From NCBI GenBank assembly GCA_020073365.1, contig JAIQFL010000009.1, positions 1-64,000 of the forward strand: a stretch of 64,000 nt of DNA, written 5' to 3'. The position numbers and the translations under genes are program-made. Below, piece after piece: positions 1 through 9,684 of the stretch; position 1 is the stretch's first letter; every line of letters begins with the position of its first letter. The stretch comes from Terriglobia bacterium. Its GTDB lineage: Bacteria; Acidobacteriota; Terriglobia; Bryobacterales; Bryobacteraceae. Under the pieces are notes generated by a model that saw only the letters and a list, made by a program, of their open reading frames with translations, was not told where the DNA came from and did no database searches.

Positions 1-1739
1 GGGGCCAATGTCCGCCGTTCTATAATTGCATTGCCGGAGGGAGAAAACGAGCTTTGTCCACCATTCGAGATAAGAGCCACTCCGCCTTCGGTCGAGGCCA
101 TCCACAAGCGGCCAAGGTGATCGGAGCAAATCCAGCCTATTTCCCCTTTCGGAAGGCCCTCCGCGTCGCTGTAGAACTCGAATCTTCCTCCGCGAAAACG
201 GGCCAGGCCGTACGGGTCAAAGCCGACCCAAAGATCGCCTCGCCGGTCTTCGGCGAAGAATCGGGGCGTCCCGAGAGCGGGGGGCCTCTCGCTCATGAGC
301 GGCAGGCCATCCGCAACCCCGTACTGCTGAATCTCTCCGGTCTTTCGATTCCATCGCGCCAGGCCGCGCGCCACGCCGATCCAGACGTCTTGCCGCGAGT
401 CTTCGAACAGAAGTAGAACACGATCGTCCGGCAGGCCGTCCCGCTTCGTGTAGATGTTCTGCGGCGGAGTGCGCGCGAGATCGGTCACGTGCACCGGCGC
501 CCGAAACCGCAGCAGCCCGTTGAAGGTCGGTACCCACCATTCGCCGGTATGATCCTGAAACGTGATTTGCGAATCGCCCCAGGCGTAATTGATCCCTGGC
601 GGTCTGTAAGGGTCCACGGGGACGAACTTGCCGCCCTGGAAAACATGGAGGGTGAGCCGGCCCTCGCTTGAGGAAATGGCGCATACCCGTCCCTCACGAT
701 CTTGCGTGAGCGCATGCATTCGAAGGGAGAACAGCCCGTCGTCCTTCGAGAACCTGGTGAAATTATGGCGCGTGACTTTGATGGCGCCAGGTCCTGCCGC
801 CCAGAGATTACCGTCCGCATCCTCCGCGATGGAATAGATGAAAGTATCGGGCCACGTGGCGACCGGATGGAACACAGACCCGCTGGCGGATTCGTCCGGC
901 TGGAATTCAAACAGGCCCCAGCCTCCCACCCACAGCTTGCCATCCGCTGTTTGAAGGATTGTGATCATTGTTTGATTGAGGACACTGCGATTGAGATAAA
1001 CACCGGCGACCGCGAATCTTCCGCCCTGCTCCGCAATGCGGCAGATGCCGTAGCTAGTGGCCGCCCAGATGCGCCCTTGAAAGTCCTCGGTGACGTTGCC
1101 GAAGAAATCCTTGGCACGGTCAGAGCGCCCGATACGCGTGGTTCTTCCACCGCTCTCGATCACAAACAATCCATCATGCGATCCGGCCCACAGTCTCCCA
1201 TCCCGGTCTTCGAAGAGAGAGAAGATGCGTAGGTTATCCACTTCCGGGCTGGGCAGGGGCACGCGCTCGGCTGAAAATCCGTCGCCATTCCTTGTCAGAC
1301 GCCAGAGGCCGCCTTCGGTGCCTGCCCAGATCGACCCGTCTCGGCGTTCGATTAAACGGTTCACCTGGCCCGCCAGCACGCCTTGGCTGAACTGGTACGG
1401 AATGCAGTGTTTTCCGGTGGTGGCCTTAGGATCGAAACGGCAGATCCCGCGATAGGTGGCGATCCAATACTCGCCTGCCCGTGTTTCGAGCACATCCGTT
1501 ACTGCGCGATTCGGCAGGCCATCGGCTGTTGTGTAATTGGTGAACTGATACCCGTCGAAGATCGACAGGCCTTCCGCGGTTCCGAACCAGAGATACCCGC
1601 GCGAATCGCGCCGGATCGAGGAGACACTGTCACGCGCCAATCCGTCCGCGGTGGTATAGGCGCGGACCGGCAGGTCCTCCGCGGCGGCCAACCAGGAACC
1701 CAGGACTACCCAAACGGCGCGCATGAGAACGCTCCGCAT
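1..1739 (-). CDS. Two-component regulator propeller-domain protein (probably N-terminal sensor part of a larger kinase/regulator), 3' end truncated by window edge
   Basis: My translation of the minus strand from ATG at 1739 is open to the window edge: MRSVLMRAVWVVLGSWLVAAAEDLPVRAYTTADGLARDSVSSIRRDSRGYLWFGTAEGLSIFDGYQFTNYTTADGLPNRAVTDVLE... Repeated 'DG(L/K)...(L/I)W(F/V/A)G' propeller motifs. Not in the ORF track because no stop lies inside the window. Confidence 0.9.
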   Translation of the reverse strand, partial: MRSVLMRAVWVVLGSWLAAAEDLPVRAYTTADGLARDSVSSIRRDSRGYLWFGTAEGLSIFDGYQFTNYTTADGLPNRAVTDVLETRAGEYWIATYRGICRFDPKATTGKHCIPYQFSQGVLAGQVNRLIERRDGSIWAGTEGGLWRLTRNGDGFSAERVPLPSPEVDNLRIFSLFEDRDGRLWAGSHDGLFVIESGGRTTRIGRSDRAKDFFGNVTEDFQGRIWAATSYGICRIAEQGGRFAVAGVYLNRSVLNQTMITILQTADGKLWVGGWGLFEFQPDESASGSVFHPVATWPDTFIYSIAEDADGNLWAAGPGAIKVTRHNFTRFSKDDGLFSLRMHALTQDREGRVCAISSSEGRLTLHVFQGGKFVPVDPYRPPGINYAWGDSQITFQDHTGEWWVPTFNGLLRFRAPVHVTDLARTPPQNIYTKRDGLPDDRVLLLFEDSRQDVWIGVARGLARWNRKTGEIQQYGVADGLPLMSERPPALGTPRFFAEDRRGDLWVGFDPYGLARFRGGRFEFYSDAEGLPKGEIGWICSDHLGRLWMASTEGGVALISNGGQSSFSPSGNAIIERRTLA

Positions 1740-2101
1740 ATGGTTGACTATTGTACTCCCGCACGAAGGCTGCCGGCCGCCGCCATTCGCAGAACGGTAC
1801 TGCCCGCCCGGAGAGCGTCCTTGCCGCCGGCATTACCAGCTTCCGCTCGAAACTCAGCATGTCGATATGAGAGGGGAACGTTATGAAAACACAAATTACG
1901 AGGCAGCCGCTGGTACTACCGATCCGCCACCCGCATGAATATGCGGGTTGTTGCCGTAGCAGAGCGGCCAGATACTTCGCATAAGGAGGGAATTTGAGAT
2001 CTGGAAGGGAATCTCAGGCATCAGGCTTAGATTGGCAGTATCTTTGTGCGCCGTACCGGGGCGAAGCGCCGTCATTTCACTTTCGCTCACCGGAACTCTG
2101 C

Positions 2102-2293
2102 CACGTCGGCAGAAGTTTTTCAGCCGAGCTTCATGCTCACCGGCAAAACCAGCATCGGCATCTCCACCTGGAGTTTTGGTGGAGGGACCAACGCCCAGGC
2201 ACCGTGATCCCGCCGGGCGGGTTCGTTCCGCTGGTGGCGCTTTTCGGGGCTGCTGTTACCGCCGAACGATATCCGGCAAGGAGGAAAAAATGA
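2102..2293 (+). pseudogene. Frameshifted fragment resembling DVUA0089-type secreted proteins
   Basis: One frame reads FQPSFMLTGKTSIGISTWSFGGGTNAQAP*, and the adjacent frame continues GTVIPPGGFVPLVALFGAAVTAE. Together they resemble the 'W(S/T)FGGGTNAAG.VIPAGGFVP.LALF' motif. Confidence 0.55.
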
Positions 2294-2331
2294 AATATAG
2301 TGCCTTAGGTAAGACAAGGGAGGGGGAAAAC

Positions 2332-3357
2332 ATGAGAAATATATGGAACAGCCTGTCGAAAGCAGCGGCGCCGATCGCCGCGGCGGCCATCCTGGCGCTT
2401 GCAGCGGCAAAACCGGGTCACGCCGATACCTGGAATGCGGCAGTGGGCGCGCAGAGTGCCGACAAAGGCAAACAGGCTCTGGCCTTTCTTTCGAACGAGC
2501 TTTGGATCCACGTTGGCGACGGCATCCGTTGGACCGCTGCCACTGATGAGCTCCATACCGTAACCTTCCTGAAGACCGGCCAGATACGCCCGCCGCTTTT
2601 CGCGGCCGGCAACTCGGGCCCCTTTGTGGGATGCCCGAACGCTACACCCGACGGATCGAGCTTCGATGGGTCCACCTGCGTCACCTCGGCGCCATTGACG
2701 ATCGGGCAGACCTATACTGTGCACTTCCCGACGGCCGGCAACTACAAGCTGGTGTGCCTGGTGCATCTGAGGATGACCGGTGCGGTGCATGTGCTTCCCA
2801 CATTGCAGCAGCTTCCTCACGATCAGGACTTCTACGACCGGCAGGCAGTTCAGGACAAAGCCGAGCTGCTTTGGGGCGCCTTCGTCCTGGAAGGTCTCGG
2901 CAATGCCGTGGCGGAGCCGAGCTCCGCGCATGGGGTGACCGCGGGGATCGCGGACATCACCGCGACAGGAGGGGGATCGAGCACCGCGTCCGTGATGCGC
3001 TTCCTGGGCGCGACGATGGTCGTGCGTGTGGGGGACACGGTCGAGTGGACGAATCGCGCGCCGGCGATCTTTCACACGATTACGTTCGGAACGGAGCCCA
3101 CGAACGCCTTTCCTCCTTTCCCCCAGGGGCTTCCCACAGATCCCGACGGGGTCAGGCACACAGTCATCAGTTCTCCCAACCAGAGCGTGAATTCTGGCGT
3201 TATCGGCTCGCCGAACCAGGAAACGGTTGGAGCCCCGCAGTTGTCTCTGGACTTCACACGCTTTCGGGTGACATTCACGTCTCCAGGCACTTTCAATTAC
3301 ATCTGTGCCCTTCATGACCAAATAGGCATGAAGGGGACGGTGATCGTTCACCCGTAG
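2332..3357 (+). CDS. Secreted two-domain cupredoxin (plastocyanin/azurin-like) protein
   Basis: Signal peptide after purine-rich RBS (gggaggggg). Two domains with H...C-x2-H...M: HTVTF...CLVHLRMTGAVHV and HTITF...CALHDQIGMKGTVIV. Longer upstream ORF start (2032) is unlikely. Confidence 0.85.
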   Translation: MRNIWNSLSKAAAPIAAAAILALAAAKPGHADTWNAAVGAQSADKGKQALAFLSNELWIHVGDGIRWTAATDELHTVTFLKTGQIRPPLFAAGNSGPFVGCPNATPDGSSFDGSTCVTSAPLTIGQTYTVHFPTAGNYKLVCLVHLRMTGAVHVLPTLQQLPHDQDFYDRQAVQDKAELLWGAFVLEGLGNAVAEPSSAHGVTAGIADITATGGGSSTASVMRFLGATMVVRVGDTVEWTNRAPAIFHTITFGTEPTNAFPPFPQGLPTDPDGVRHTVISSPNQSVNSGVIGSPNQETVGAPQLSLDFTRFRVTFTSPGTFNYICALHDQIGMKGTVIVHP

Positions 3358-3366
3358 GAGCGCCAA

Positions 3367-3987
3367 ATGAAGCGGCGACTGTTGTACTTGTGCTGGATGG
3401 CGGTTTTGTGCGCCGGGCAAGCGCCGGTGCTCCCCGCGCAAGAGGCGAACTACCGGGGCGGCTTAGTGACGCCGCCCCTGCCAAAACCCAGGTTCGTTCT
3501 TACCGACACCTCGGGCGCTCCTTTTGATTTCTGGCATAGAACGCGTGGATACGTCACGCTCCTGTTCTTCGGCTATACCTATTGCCCCGACCAGTGTCCG
3601 ATGCACATGGCGAACCTCAGCGCCGCGCTGAAGAAGATGCCGGTTCGTATTGCGGATCAGGTCAAGCTTGTCTTCGTAACCACGGATCCCGCGCGTGATT
3701 CTGCGGCCGTTCTGCGCCGGTGGCTGGATCTGTTCGACCGCCGTTTCGTCGGCCTGACTGGAACCGAACGGGCCATCCAGGCAGTCGAACGAGCGGCTGG
3801 CGTCCCTTTGGCGGAAAAAACGGGACTGCCAAATGGCAACTACGGCGTGTCGCACGCAAATTTCGTAATCGCCTACACGAGAGATAATCTGGCGCATGTT
3901 ATCTATCCCGGCGGGGTAAGCAAGGATGATTGGGTGCACGACCTGTCTCTGTTGATCAGGGAAACCTGGAACCGCCCGGCGGAGTAG
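3367..3987 (+). CDS. SCO1/SenC family copper chaperone / thioredoxin-like protein
   Basis: FVLTDTSGAPFDF...VTLLFFGYTYCPDQCPMHMANL: CxxxC copper site of SCO proteins; follows the cupredoxin by 9 nt. Confidence 0.92.
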   Translation: MKRRLLYLCWMAVLCAGQAPVLPAQEANYRGGLVTPPLPKPRFVLTDTSGAPFDFWHRTRGYVTLLFFGYTYCPDQCPMHMANLSAALKKMPVRIADQVKLVFVTTDPARDSAAVLRRWLDLFDRRFVGLTGTERAIQAVERAAGVPLAEKTGLPNGNYGVSHANFVIAYTRDNLAHVIYPGGVSKDDWVHDLSLLIRETWNRPAE

Positions 3988-4151
3988 GGCCGTTCGTATT
4001 TCATCTCAGGGAGCACTTCCTTGAGCGCGATTCAGCGCCGCCTGCGCCGGTCGAATAACACGGCACTATCAGGATTTGATGTGGCTGTTCCTGCCGTTTC
4101 TGAGCGGAAACCCGACATTCTCGGGAACGCCCCCGCTCATTCCCGGGGTCA

Positions 4152-4240
4152 TCCCGATTGTGCAAGTAGGGGCTTCATGAAGTCCTCAAGAATCGTCTCG
4201 CCTGGATGGATGGGTGAAACCTTGCTGATTTCTTGGCCAT
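4152..4240 (-). pseudogene. N-terminal stub of a HigA-family antitoxin
   Basis: Reading VSPIHPGETILEDFMKPL matches the HigA N-terminus (PIHPGEILxEEFMKPLG), then terminates. A likely start MAKKSA lies in a neighbouring frame. Confidence 0.55.
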
Positions 4241-4264
4241 AAATTTCCGTTGAAGAAACGATTG

Positions 4265-4341
4265 GGCCACAGATGTACACGGATGAACACTGATAATTCC
4301 TATCCTTTCTTATCCGTGTTGATCCGTGTTTATCTGTGGCC
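4265..4341. repeat. Imperfect inverted repeat, 32-nt arms ('ggccacagat..acacggat..' interspersed repeat)
   Basis: Left arm ggccacagatgtacacggatgaacactgataa (4265-4296); reverse complement of right arm (4310-4341) is ggccacagataaacacggatcaacacggataa; 28/32 identical, 13-nt loop. Confidence 0.85.
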
Positions 4342-4398
4342 ATAACTCTTTCGCCCGGGCGCAGGGGGCGCTTGGGCGGACTGTTTCATGTCGACTCT

Positions 4399-5814
4399 CT
4401 ACCGGCGTTTCTGGCGGGCGGAGATCAGCTCTTCGATGTTCACCAGATCGGTGGGATAGTCGCCCGTATAGCAAGCGTAGCAATACTCGTGGCGGTCGTC
4501 CGCAACGGCTTTGCGGAGCGACGCCAACGAAAGATAGCCCAGAGAGTCGGCTTCCACAAACCGGCGAATTTCTTCCACGCTGTGATTGGAGGCGATCAAC
4601 TCGCTGCGGGTAGGGGTGTCGACTCCGTAGAAACAGGGCGAGACAGTCGGCGGGCAGGAGATGCGCAAGTGGACCTCGCGGGCGCCGGCCTGGCGCACCA
4701 TGCGGACGATCTTCCGGCTGGTGGTACCGCGCACGATGGAATCGTCCACCAGAACCACGCGCTGTCCCTGCAAAAGATGGCGGACGGGGTTGAGCTTCAG
4801 CTTCACGCCGAAATCGCGGATGGCCTGCGAAGGCTCGATAAAGGTGCGGCCCACGTAATGGTTGCGGATCAGCGCCTGTCGAAACGGGAGGCCGGATTCG
4901 GCGGAATAGCCAATGGCGGCGGCGACTCCCGAATCAGGAACGGGAACCACGAGGTCGGCATCGGCGGGGCACTCCCGCGCCAGCAGCCGGCCGAGGTTCT
5001 CGCGTGATTCCTCCACGGCGCGCCCGAAAACAATGGAGTCGGGGCGCGAGAAGTAGACGTGCTCGAAGACACACTGCGAGAGGGCCTGCTTGGGAGCCCA
5101 ACGCTCGCGGTTCACGCCCTCCGGGCCGACGATCACCATTTCGCCGGGCTCCACGTCGTTCAGGTAGACCGCGCCGATGAGGTCGAAGGCGCAGGTCTCG
5201 GAGGCAAAGACGTGGCACTTGCGGCCGCCCGAGAATTCCATTTCTCCCACGGCCAGCGGGCGGAAGCCGTGCGGGTCGCGGGCCACGATGATGCGGTCCT
5301 GGGCCAGGAAGACCAGCGAGAATGCGCCTTCCAGTTGCAGCAGGGCCTCGCGCAGGGCGCCGGCCAGCGTACGCTCGGAAGAGTGGGCGATCAGGTGGAG
5401 GATGACTTCGGTATCGCTGGACGCCTGGAAGATGGAACCGAGCCGGCCGAGATGGGCGCGCAGTTCGGCGACGTTGGTGATGTTGCCGTTGTGCGCCACC
5501 GCTACCCGTCCTTTGTTGCAGGAGACGGAAAAGGGCTGGGCGTTGAGCAGGACGGTGTCGCCCGCCGTGGAATAGCGGGTGTGTCCGATTGCCAGTTCGC
5601 CGGGCAACGTACCCAGCACCGGGCTGGTGAAGATGTCGGCGACGTGACCCATGGACTTGTGGCAGAAGATTTCATCGCCATCGGTAGTACAGATGCCGGC
5701 GCTCTCCTGCCCGCGATGTTGCAGGGAGTACAGCCCCAGGTACGCCAGCTTGGCAGCTTCGGGGTGGCCTGAGATGGCCACAACACCACACTCTTCGTGG
5801 AACTTATCGTACAT
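4399..5814 (-). CDS. purF: Amidophosphoribosyltransferase
   Basis: CGVVAISGHPEAAKLAYLGLYSLQHRGQESAGI N-terminus; VVLVDDSIVRGTTSRKIV PRPP motif. Confidence 0.98.
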   Translation of the reverse strand: MYDKFHEECGVVAISGHPEAAKLAYLGLYSLQHRGQESAGICTTDGDEIFCHKSMGHVADIFTSPVLGTLPGELAIGHTRYSTAGDTVLLNAQPFSVSCNKGRVAVAHNGNITNVAELRAHLGRLGSIFQASSDTEVILHLIAHSSERTLAGALREALLQLEGAFSLVFLAQDRIIVARDPHGFRPLAVGEMEFSGGRKCHVFASETCAFDLIGAVYLNDVEPGEMVIVGPEGVNRERWAPKQALSQCVFEHVYFSRPDSIVFGRAVEESRENLGRLLARECPADADLVVPVPDSGVAAAIGYSAESGLPFRQALIRNHYVGRTFIEPSQAIRDFGVKLKLNPVRHLLQGQRVVLVDDSIVRGTTSRKIVRMVRQAGAREVHLRISCPPTVSPCFYGVDTPTRSELIASNHSVEEIRRFVEADSLGYLSLASLRKAVADDRHEYCYACYTGDYPTDLVNIEELISARQKRR

Positions 5815-5830
5815 AGGCGCCTCTCAGTGG

Positions 5831-5858
5831 GGCAGACCATCGGTTTTCGTGGTCTGCC
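5831..5858. repeat. REP-like palindrome copy 1
   Basis: ggcagacc-atcggttttcgt-ggtctgcc, perfect 8-bp arms. Confidence 0.8.
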
Positions 5859-5891
5859 GCGCTTAGCTGGCAACCGCAGAGGGGAGCGCCA

Positions 5892-5919
5892 GACAGACGA
5901 CAAAAACCGATCGTCTGTC
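5892..5919. repeat. REP-like palindrome copy 2, inverted relative to copy 1
   Basis: gacagacga-caaaaaccga-tcgtctgtc, perfect 9-bp arms; reverse complement of the loop (tcggtttttg) resembles the copy 1 loop. Confidence 0.8.
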
Positions 5920-5927
5920 CCACGTGC

Positions 5928-8132
5928 TCATCGAACATAGGATTCCAGGGCCCCATCGTATGCGGATTTCAGAACAGCGATTTCCCACGAGCCCAGCGTG
6001 ATGGTGCGCTGCCGGATCTCGATTCCCTTCTCAATTGTAACGCCGACTATGGGGGCTTCGACCTCGTACTTTTCGGCGATGGCCACCACGCGCTTGGCGT
6101 TCGCGGTCGAGATGAGAATGCGCGAGGGAGCCTCGTGGAATGCCACCACTTCGGGCCGAAGGTTGGAAACCAGCTCGATCTGCGCTCCGATTTCGGCCGG
6201 CCCGAAAGAGCATTCGGCCAGCGCCACGGCCAGCCCGCCATCGCTCAGATCGTGCGCCGACTCGGCCAGGCCCTCCGCGAGGATTCTGCGAATGGCGTAC
6301 TGCACGCGCTGTTCGTACTCCAGGTCGAGCAAGGGTGGCAGGCCCCAGAGCTGCTTCACAATCTCCTTGGCGTATTGGGTGCCGCCGAGACGCGCGTCGT
6401 CGCAGGCGCCGATGCCGCCCAGCAACACCACGGCGCGGCCGGCGTTCTTGAAGGGGATGGTGACAGGCGGGGCGGTCTTCAGCAGGCCCACGATTCCCAG
6501 CACCGGCGTGGGAAAGATGCCTTCCCCCAGCGTCTCGTTGTAGAGGCTCACGTTGCCGCCGGTGATAGGAGTGTCGAAGAAGCGGCAGGCATCGGACATG
6601 CCTTCGATGGCTTCCACTAACTGCGCCATGATCTCGGGGCGTTCCGGGTTGCCGAAGTTGAGGCAGTTGGTGGCCGCCACGGGGCGCGCGCCCACCGTGG
6701 CGAGATTGCGGCAGGCCTCGGCCACCGCCAGCATCGCGCCTTCGCGGGGGGAGAGGTAGCTGTAGCGGCCGTTGCCATCGAGCGACATCGCGATCGACGT
6801 GCCGGTCTCCTTGATGCGGACGATGGCCGCCTCCGCGCCCGGGCCCGCGATCGTATTGGTGCGAACCTGATGATCGTACTGCTGCCAGATCCAGCGCTTG
6901 GAACAGATATCGGGAGCGGCGAGCAGCGCCGGGAGGGCGTTTTGCACGTCGGGTTTCGGCAGGACGGGAGTAGCCAGCACAGGGGCCGGCGCCGCGTTGT
7001 GGGGGCGGTCGTAGAGGGGAGCCTCGTCGGCCAGTTCCCGATTGGGGATCTCCGCCACGACTTCGCCGTGATGTTTGACGCGCAGCTTTCCATCGAGCGT
7101 CACCATGCCGATTTCCACGGCTTCCAGGCCCCACTTGCGGAAGACCTCGAAGACCTCCCCTTCCCTGCCCTTCTGGGCTACCAGCAGCATTCGCTCCTGA
7201 CTCTCGGAGAGCATGATCTCGTAGGGAGTCATGCCGGTAGCGCGCTGGGGGACGCGGTCGAGCTCGATCTCGATGCCCACTCCGCCACGGCTGCCCATTT
7301 CGCAGGTGGAACAGGTCAGCCCCGCGGCGCCCATATCCTGGATGCCCACGATGGCGCCGGTCTGCATGGCTTCCAGGCAGGCTTCCAGCAGAAGCTTCTC
7401 CATGAACGGGTCGCCCACCTGCACGTTGGGGCGCTTCTGCTTGGACTCTTCGGTGAATTCGGCGCTGGCCATGGACGCGCCGTGAATGCCGTCGCGGCCG
7501 GTGCGCGCGCCTACATAGATGACGGGGTTGCCCACGCCCGCGGCCTTCGCATAGAAGACGTCTTCCTTCCGGCAAACCCCCAGGGCGAAGACGTTGACCA
7601 GCGGGTTGCCGTCATAGCAGGGCTCGAAGATGCACTCGCCACCCACCGTGGGAACGCCAAAGCAGTTGCCGTAGTGCGCGATTCCCGAAACCACGCCTGC
7701 GACGATGCGCCGGTTGCGCGCCCCGGTCACCGCGTCGTCCGTCCGGCCGAAGCGCAGCGAATCCAGCACCGCGATGGGCCGCGCGCCCATCGTGAAGATG
7801 TCGCGCAGAATGCCGCCGACCCCCGTAGCCGCGCCCTGAAAGGGTTCGATGAAGCTCGGATGATTGTGCGACTCGATCTTGAAAGCGATGACGTAGCCAC
7901 CGCCGATATCGATGATGCCGGCGTTCTCGCCGGGACCCTGCACCACCAGCTTGCCGCGCGTGGGCAGCTTCTTGAGGTGCAGGCGCGAGCTCTTGTAGGA
8001 GCAATGCTCGCTCCACATCACGCTGAAGATGCCCAGTTCGGTGTAATTGGGCTCGCGGCCCAGAATGTGGATGATCTTCTGGTATTCGGCAGGGGTCAAC
8101 TGGTGCTGTGTGATGAGCTCGGCGGTGGTCAT
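5928..8132 (-). CDS. purL: Phosphoribosylformylglycinamidine synthase subunit PurL (short form)
   Basis: [20 protein letters not shown]; 734 aa short-type PurL; overlaps purQ. Confidence 0.98.
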   Translation of the reverse strand: MTTAELITQHQLTPAEYQKIIHILGREPNYTELGIFSVMWSEHCSYKSSRLHLKKLPTRGKLVVQGPGENAGIIDIGGGYVIAFKIESHNHPSFIEPFQGAATGVGGILRDIFTMGARPIAVLDSLRFGRTDDAVTGARNRRIVAGVVSGIAHYGNCFGVPTVGGECIFEPCYDGNPLVNVFALGVCRKEDVFYAKAAGVGNPVIYVGARTGRDGIHGASMASAEFTEESKQKRPNVQVGDPFMEKLLLEACLEAMQTGAIVGIQDMGAAGLTCSTCEMGSRGGVGIEIELDRVPQRATGMTPYEIMLSESQERMLLVAQKGREGEVFEVFRKWGLEAVEIGMVTLDGKLRVKHHGEVVAEIPNRELADEAPLYDRPHNAAPAPVLATPVLPKPDVQNALPALLAAPDICSKRWIWQQYDHQVRTNTIAGPGAEAAIVRIKETGTSIAMSLDGNGRYSYLSPREGAMLAVAEACRNLATVGARPVAATNCLNFGNPERPEIMAQLVEAIEGMSDACRFFDTPITGGNVSLYNETLGEGIFPTPVLGIVGLLKTAPPVTIPFKNAGRAVVLLGGIGACDDARLGGTQYAKEIVKQLWGLPPLLDLEYEQRVQYAIRRILAEGLAESAHDLSDGGLAVALAECSFGPAEIGAQIELVSNLRPEVVAFHEAPSRILISTANAKRVVAIAEKYEVEAPIVGVTIEKGIEIRQRTITLGSWEIAVLKSAYDGALESYVR

Positions 8133-8827
8133 CTTTTTGCCGCCGGCGCCAACGATGGCCAGGCGCCCTGAACCACCCGCAGCATCGATTCGAAGACCAC
8201 CAGGCCGTCGCTCGAGCCCATCAGCGGCTCAGTAGCGCGTTCGGGGTGCGGCATCATCCCCATGACGTTTCGCTCGCGGCTGAGAACCCCGGCGATATCG
8301 CGTAGCGATCCGTTGGGGTTGTCGAGGTAGCGGAAGGCGACGCGGTCCTGGGCTTCGAGCTCGTCGAGCGTACGGTCATCGGCGAAATAACAGCCTTCGC
8401 CATGCGCGATGGGCATGCGCAGAATCTCGCCCCGGTGCGCAGCGGAAGTGAAGGGCGAGTGGGCGGTCTCGGTGCGCAGGTGCACGTCGCGGCAGATGAA
8501 CTTGAGGCTCCGGTTGCGGATGAGTGCGCCGGGGAGCAGCCCGGCTTCCACCAGGATCTGGAACCCGTTGCAGACGCCCAGCACGAGGCCGCCAAGGGCC
8601 GCAAACTGGCGCACGGCCTGCATCACCGGCGAGAACTTGGCGATGGCCCCGCAGCGGAGGTAGTCGCCATAGGCGAAGCCGCCGGGAAGGATGACGGCAT
8701 CCACGTCGCCCAGGGTGGCGGAGTCGTGCCAGATGAATTCGGCCTTTTGCCCGAGGTTGCCCGAGACCGCGTAGAAAGCGTCGTGGTCGCAATTGCTGCC
8801 CGGAAAGACGATGACACCAAATTTCAT
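8129..8827 (-). CDS. purQ: Phosphoribosylformylglycinamidine synthase subunit PurQ
   Basis: [40 protein letters not shown] class-I amidotransferase nucleophile. Confidence 0.98.
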   Translation of the reverse strand: MKFGVIVFPGSNCDHDAFYAVSGNLGQKAEFIWHDSATLGDVDAVILPGGFAYGDYLRCGAIAKFSPVMQAVRQFAALGGLVLGVCNGFQILVEAGLLPGALIRNRSLKFICRDVHLRTETAHSPFTSAAHRGEILRMPIAHGEGCYFADDRTLDELEAQDRVAFRYLDNPNGSLRDIAGVLSRERNVMGMMPHPERATEPLMGSSDGLVVFESMLRVVQGAWPSLAPAAKR

Positions 8828-8904
8828 GGTTTATGTTTTGGGGAGGCTAATCTTTATTTTATCAGAGCCCCATGCGTCTGGCTTCCAGCCGAGGATTGGG
8901 GGTG

Positions 8905-9580
8905 CGTGGTATGCGCATCGGAGAATGTGTCGACCTTTCCTGGGATTGCCTTCGCAACGTTGCGCCGGATCGTTGGGCAATTCCCGTGCCTCTTGGCAAG
9001 TTAAAGACGGAACGAATGGTCCCGGTAGACTCGTTCGTCTGTGAGCTAGTTCACCGCCTGCGCTTCTTCCGCTCTTTCGACCCGCTTCCCCTTGATGGCC
9101 ACCTGCTATCCCGTCCCCACGGCAAGACCGCCTTGATCCGCCAGTTGCGCTACTACCTGCACGAAGTCTGTGCAGCAGCCGGTATTCCCACCCGCATCGT
9201 TCCGCACCAGCTTCGACACACCTACGCAAGTGAGATGATTCGCGCCGGCGTAACGATACCCGCGCTCATGAAACTACTCGGCCACAAGGATCCAGGGATG
9301 ACGATGCGGTACGTCGAGATTTACCGCGAATGATCTCCTGCGCGAGTTCCGTCTCGCTCGCTCCCAACCTCGCCATCTCATCCCACAGCCGAAGGCACCG
9401 ATGATTACGTCACGCGCCGGTGTCGGTGGTCTTGTTGACTCGTTGCTCTTTGCTCAACACGCGATCGAAATGTTCCGTCGATCCCTCCCCGATGGCCCTC
9501 CCAGACACTGCCTCGACCGGCTTTCTAATCGGTTGACCAAGATCCTCTCGGAAATACGCAAACTCAACCCGCCCGGATAA
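8905..9580 (+). pseudogene. Tyrosine recombinase (phage-type integrase), N-terminally truncated and frameshifted
   Basis: GMRIGECVDLSWD...VPHQLRHTYASEMIRAGVTIPALMKLLGHKDPGMTMRYVEI, then a frame change near 9325-9335 to NDLLREFRLARSQPRHLIPQPKAP...CLDRLSNRLTKILSEIRKLNPPG* (stop 9578-9580). HxLRHTYAS and LGH motifs are present; N-terminal domain is absent. Confidence 0.88.
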
Positions 9581-9684
9581 CGGGCAGAGATTGGCCGGAT
9601 AAGTCGGCTAGTCGTACATCTGACCGCCACTCAACTCCCGGTTGACGCGCTACTATATCGTTTCACTAAAATATATCCGATTAA

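Noticed and set aside
6870-8171. 433-aa plus-strand ORF opposite purL
   Set aside because: Antisense shadow ORF in GC-rich coding DNA; the minus strand encodes a clear PurL.
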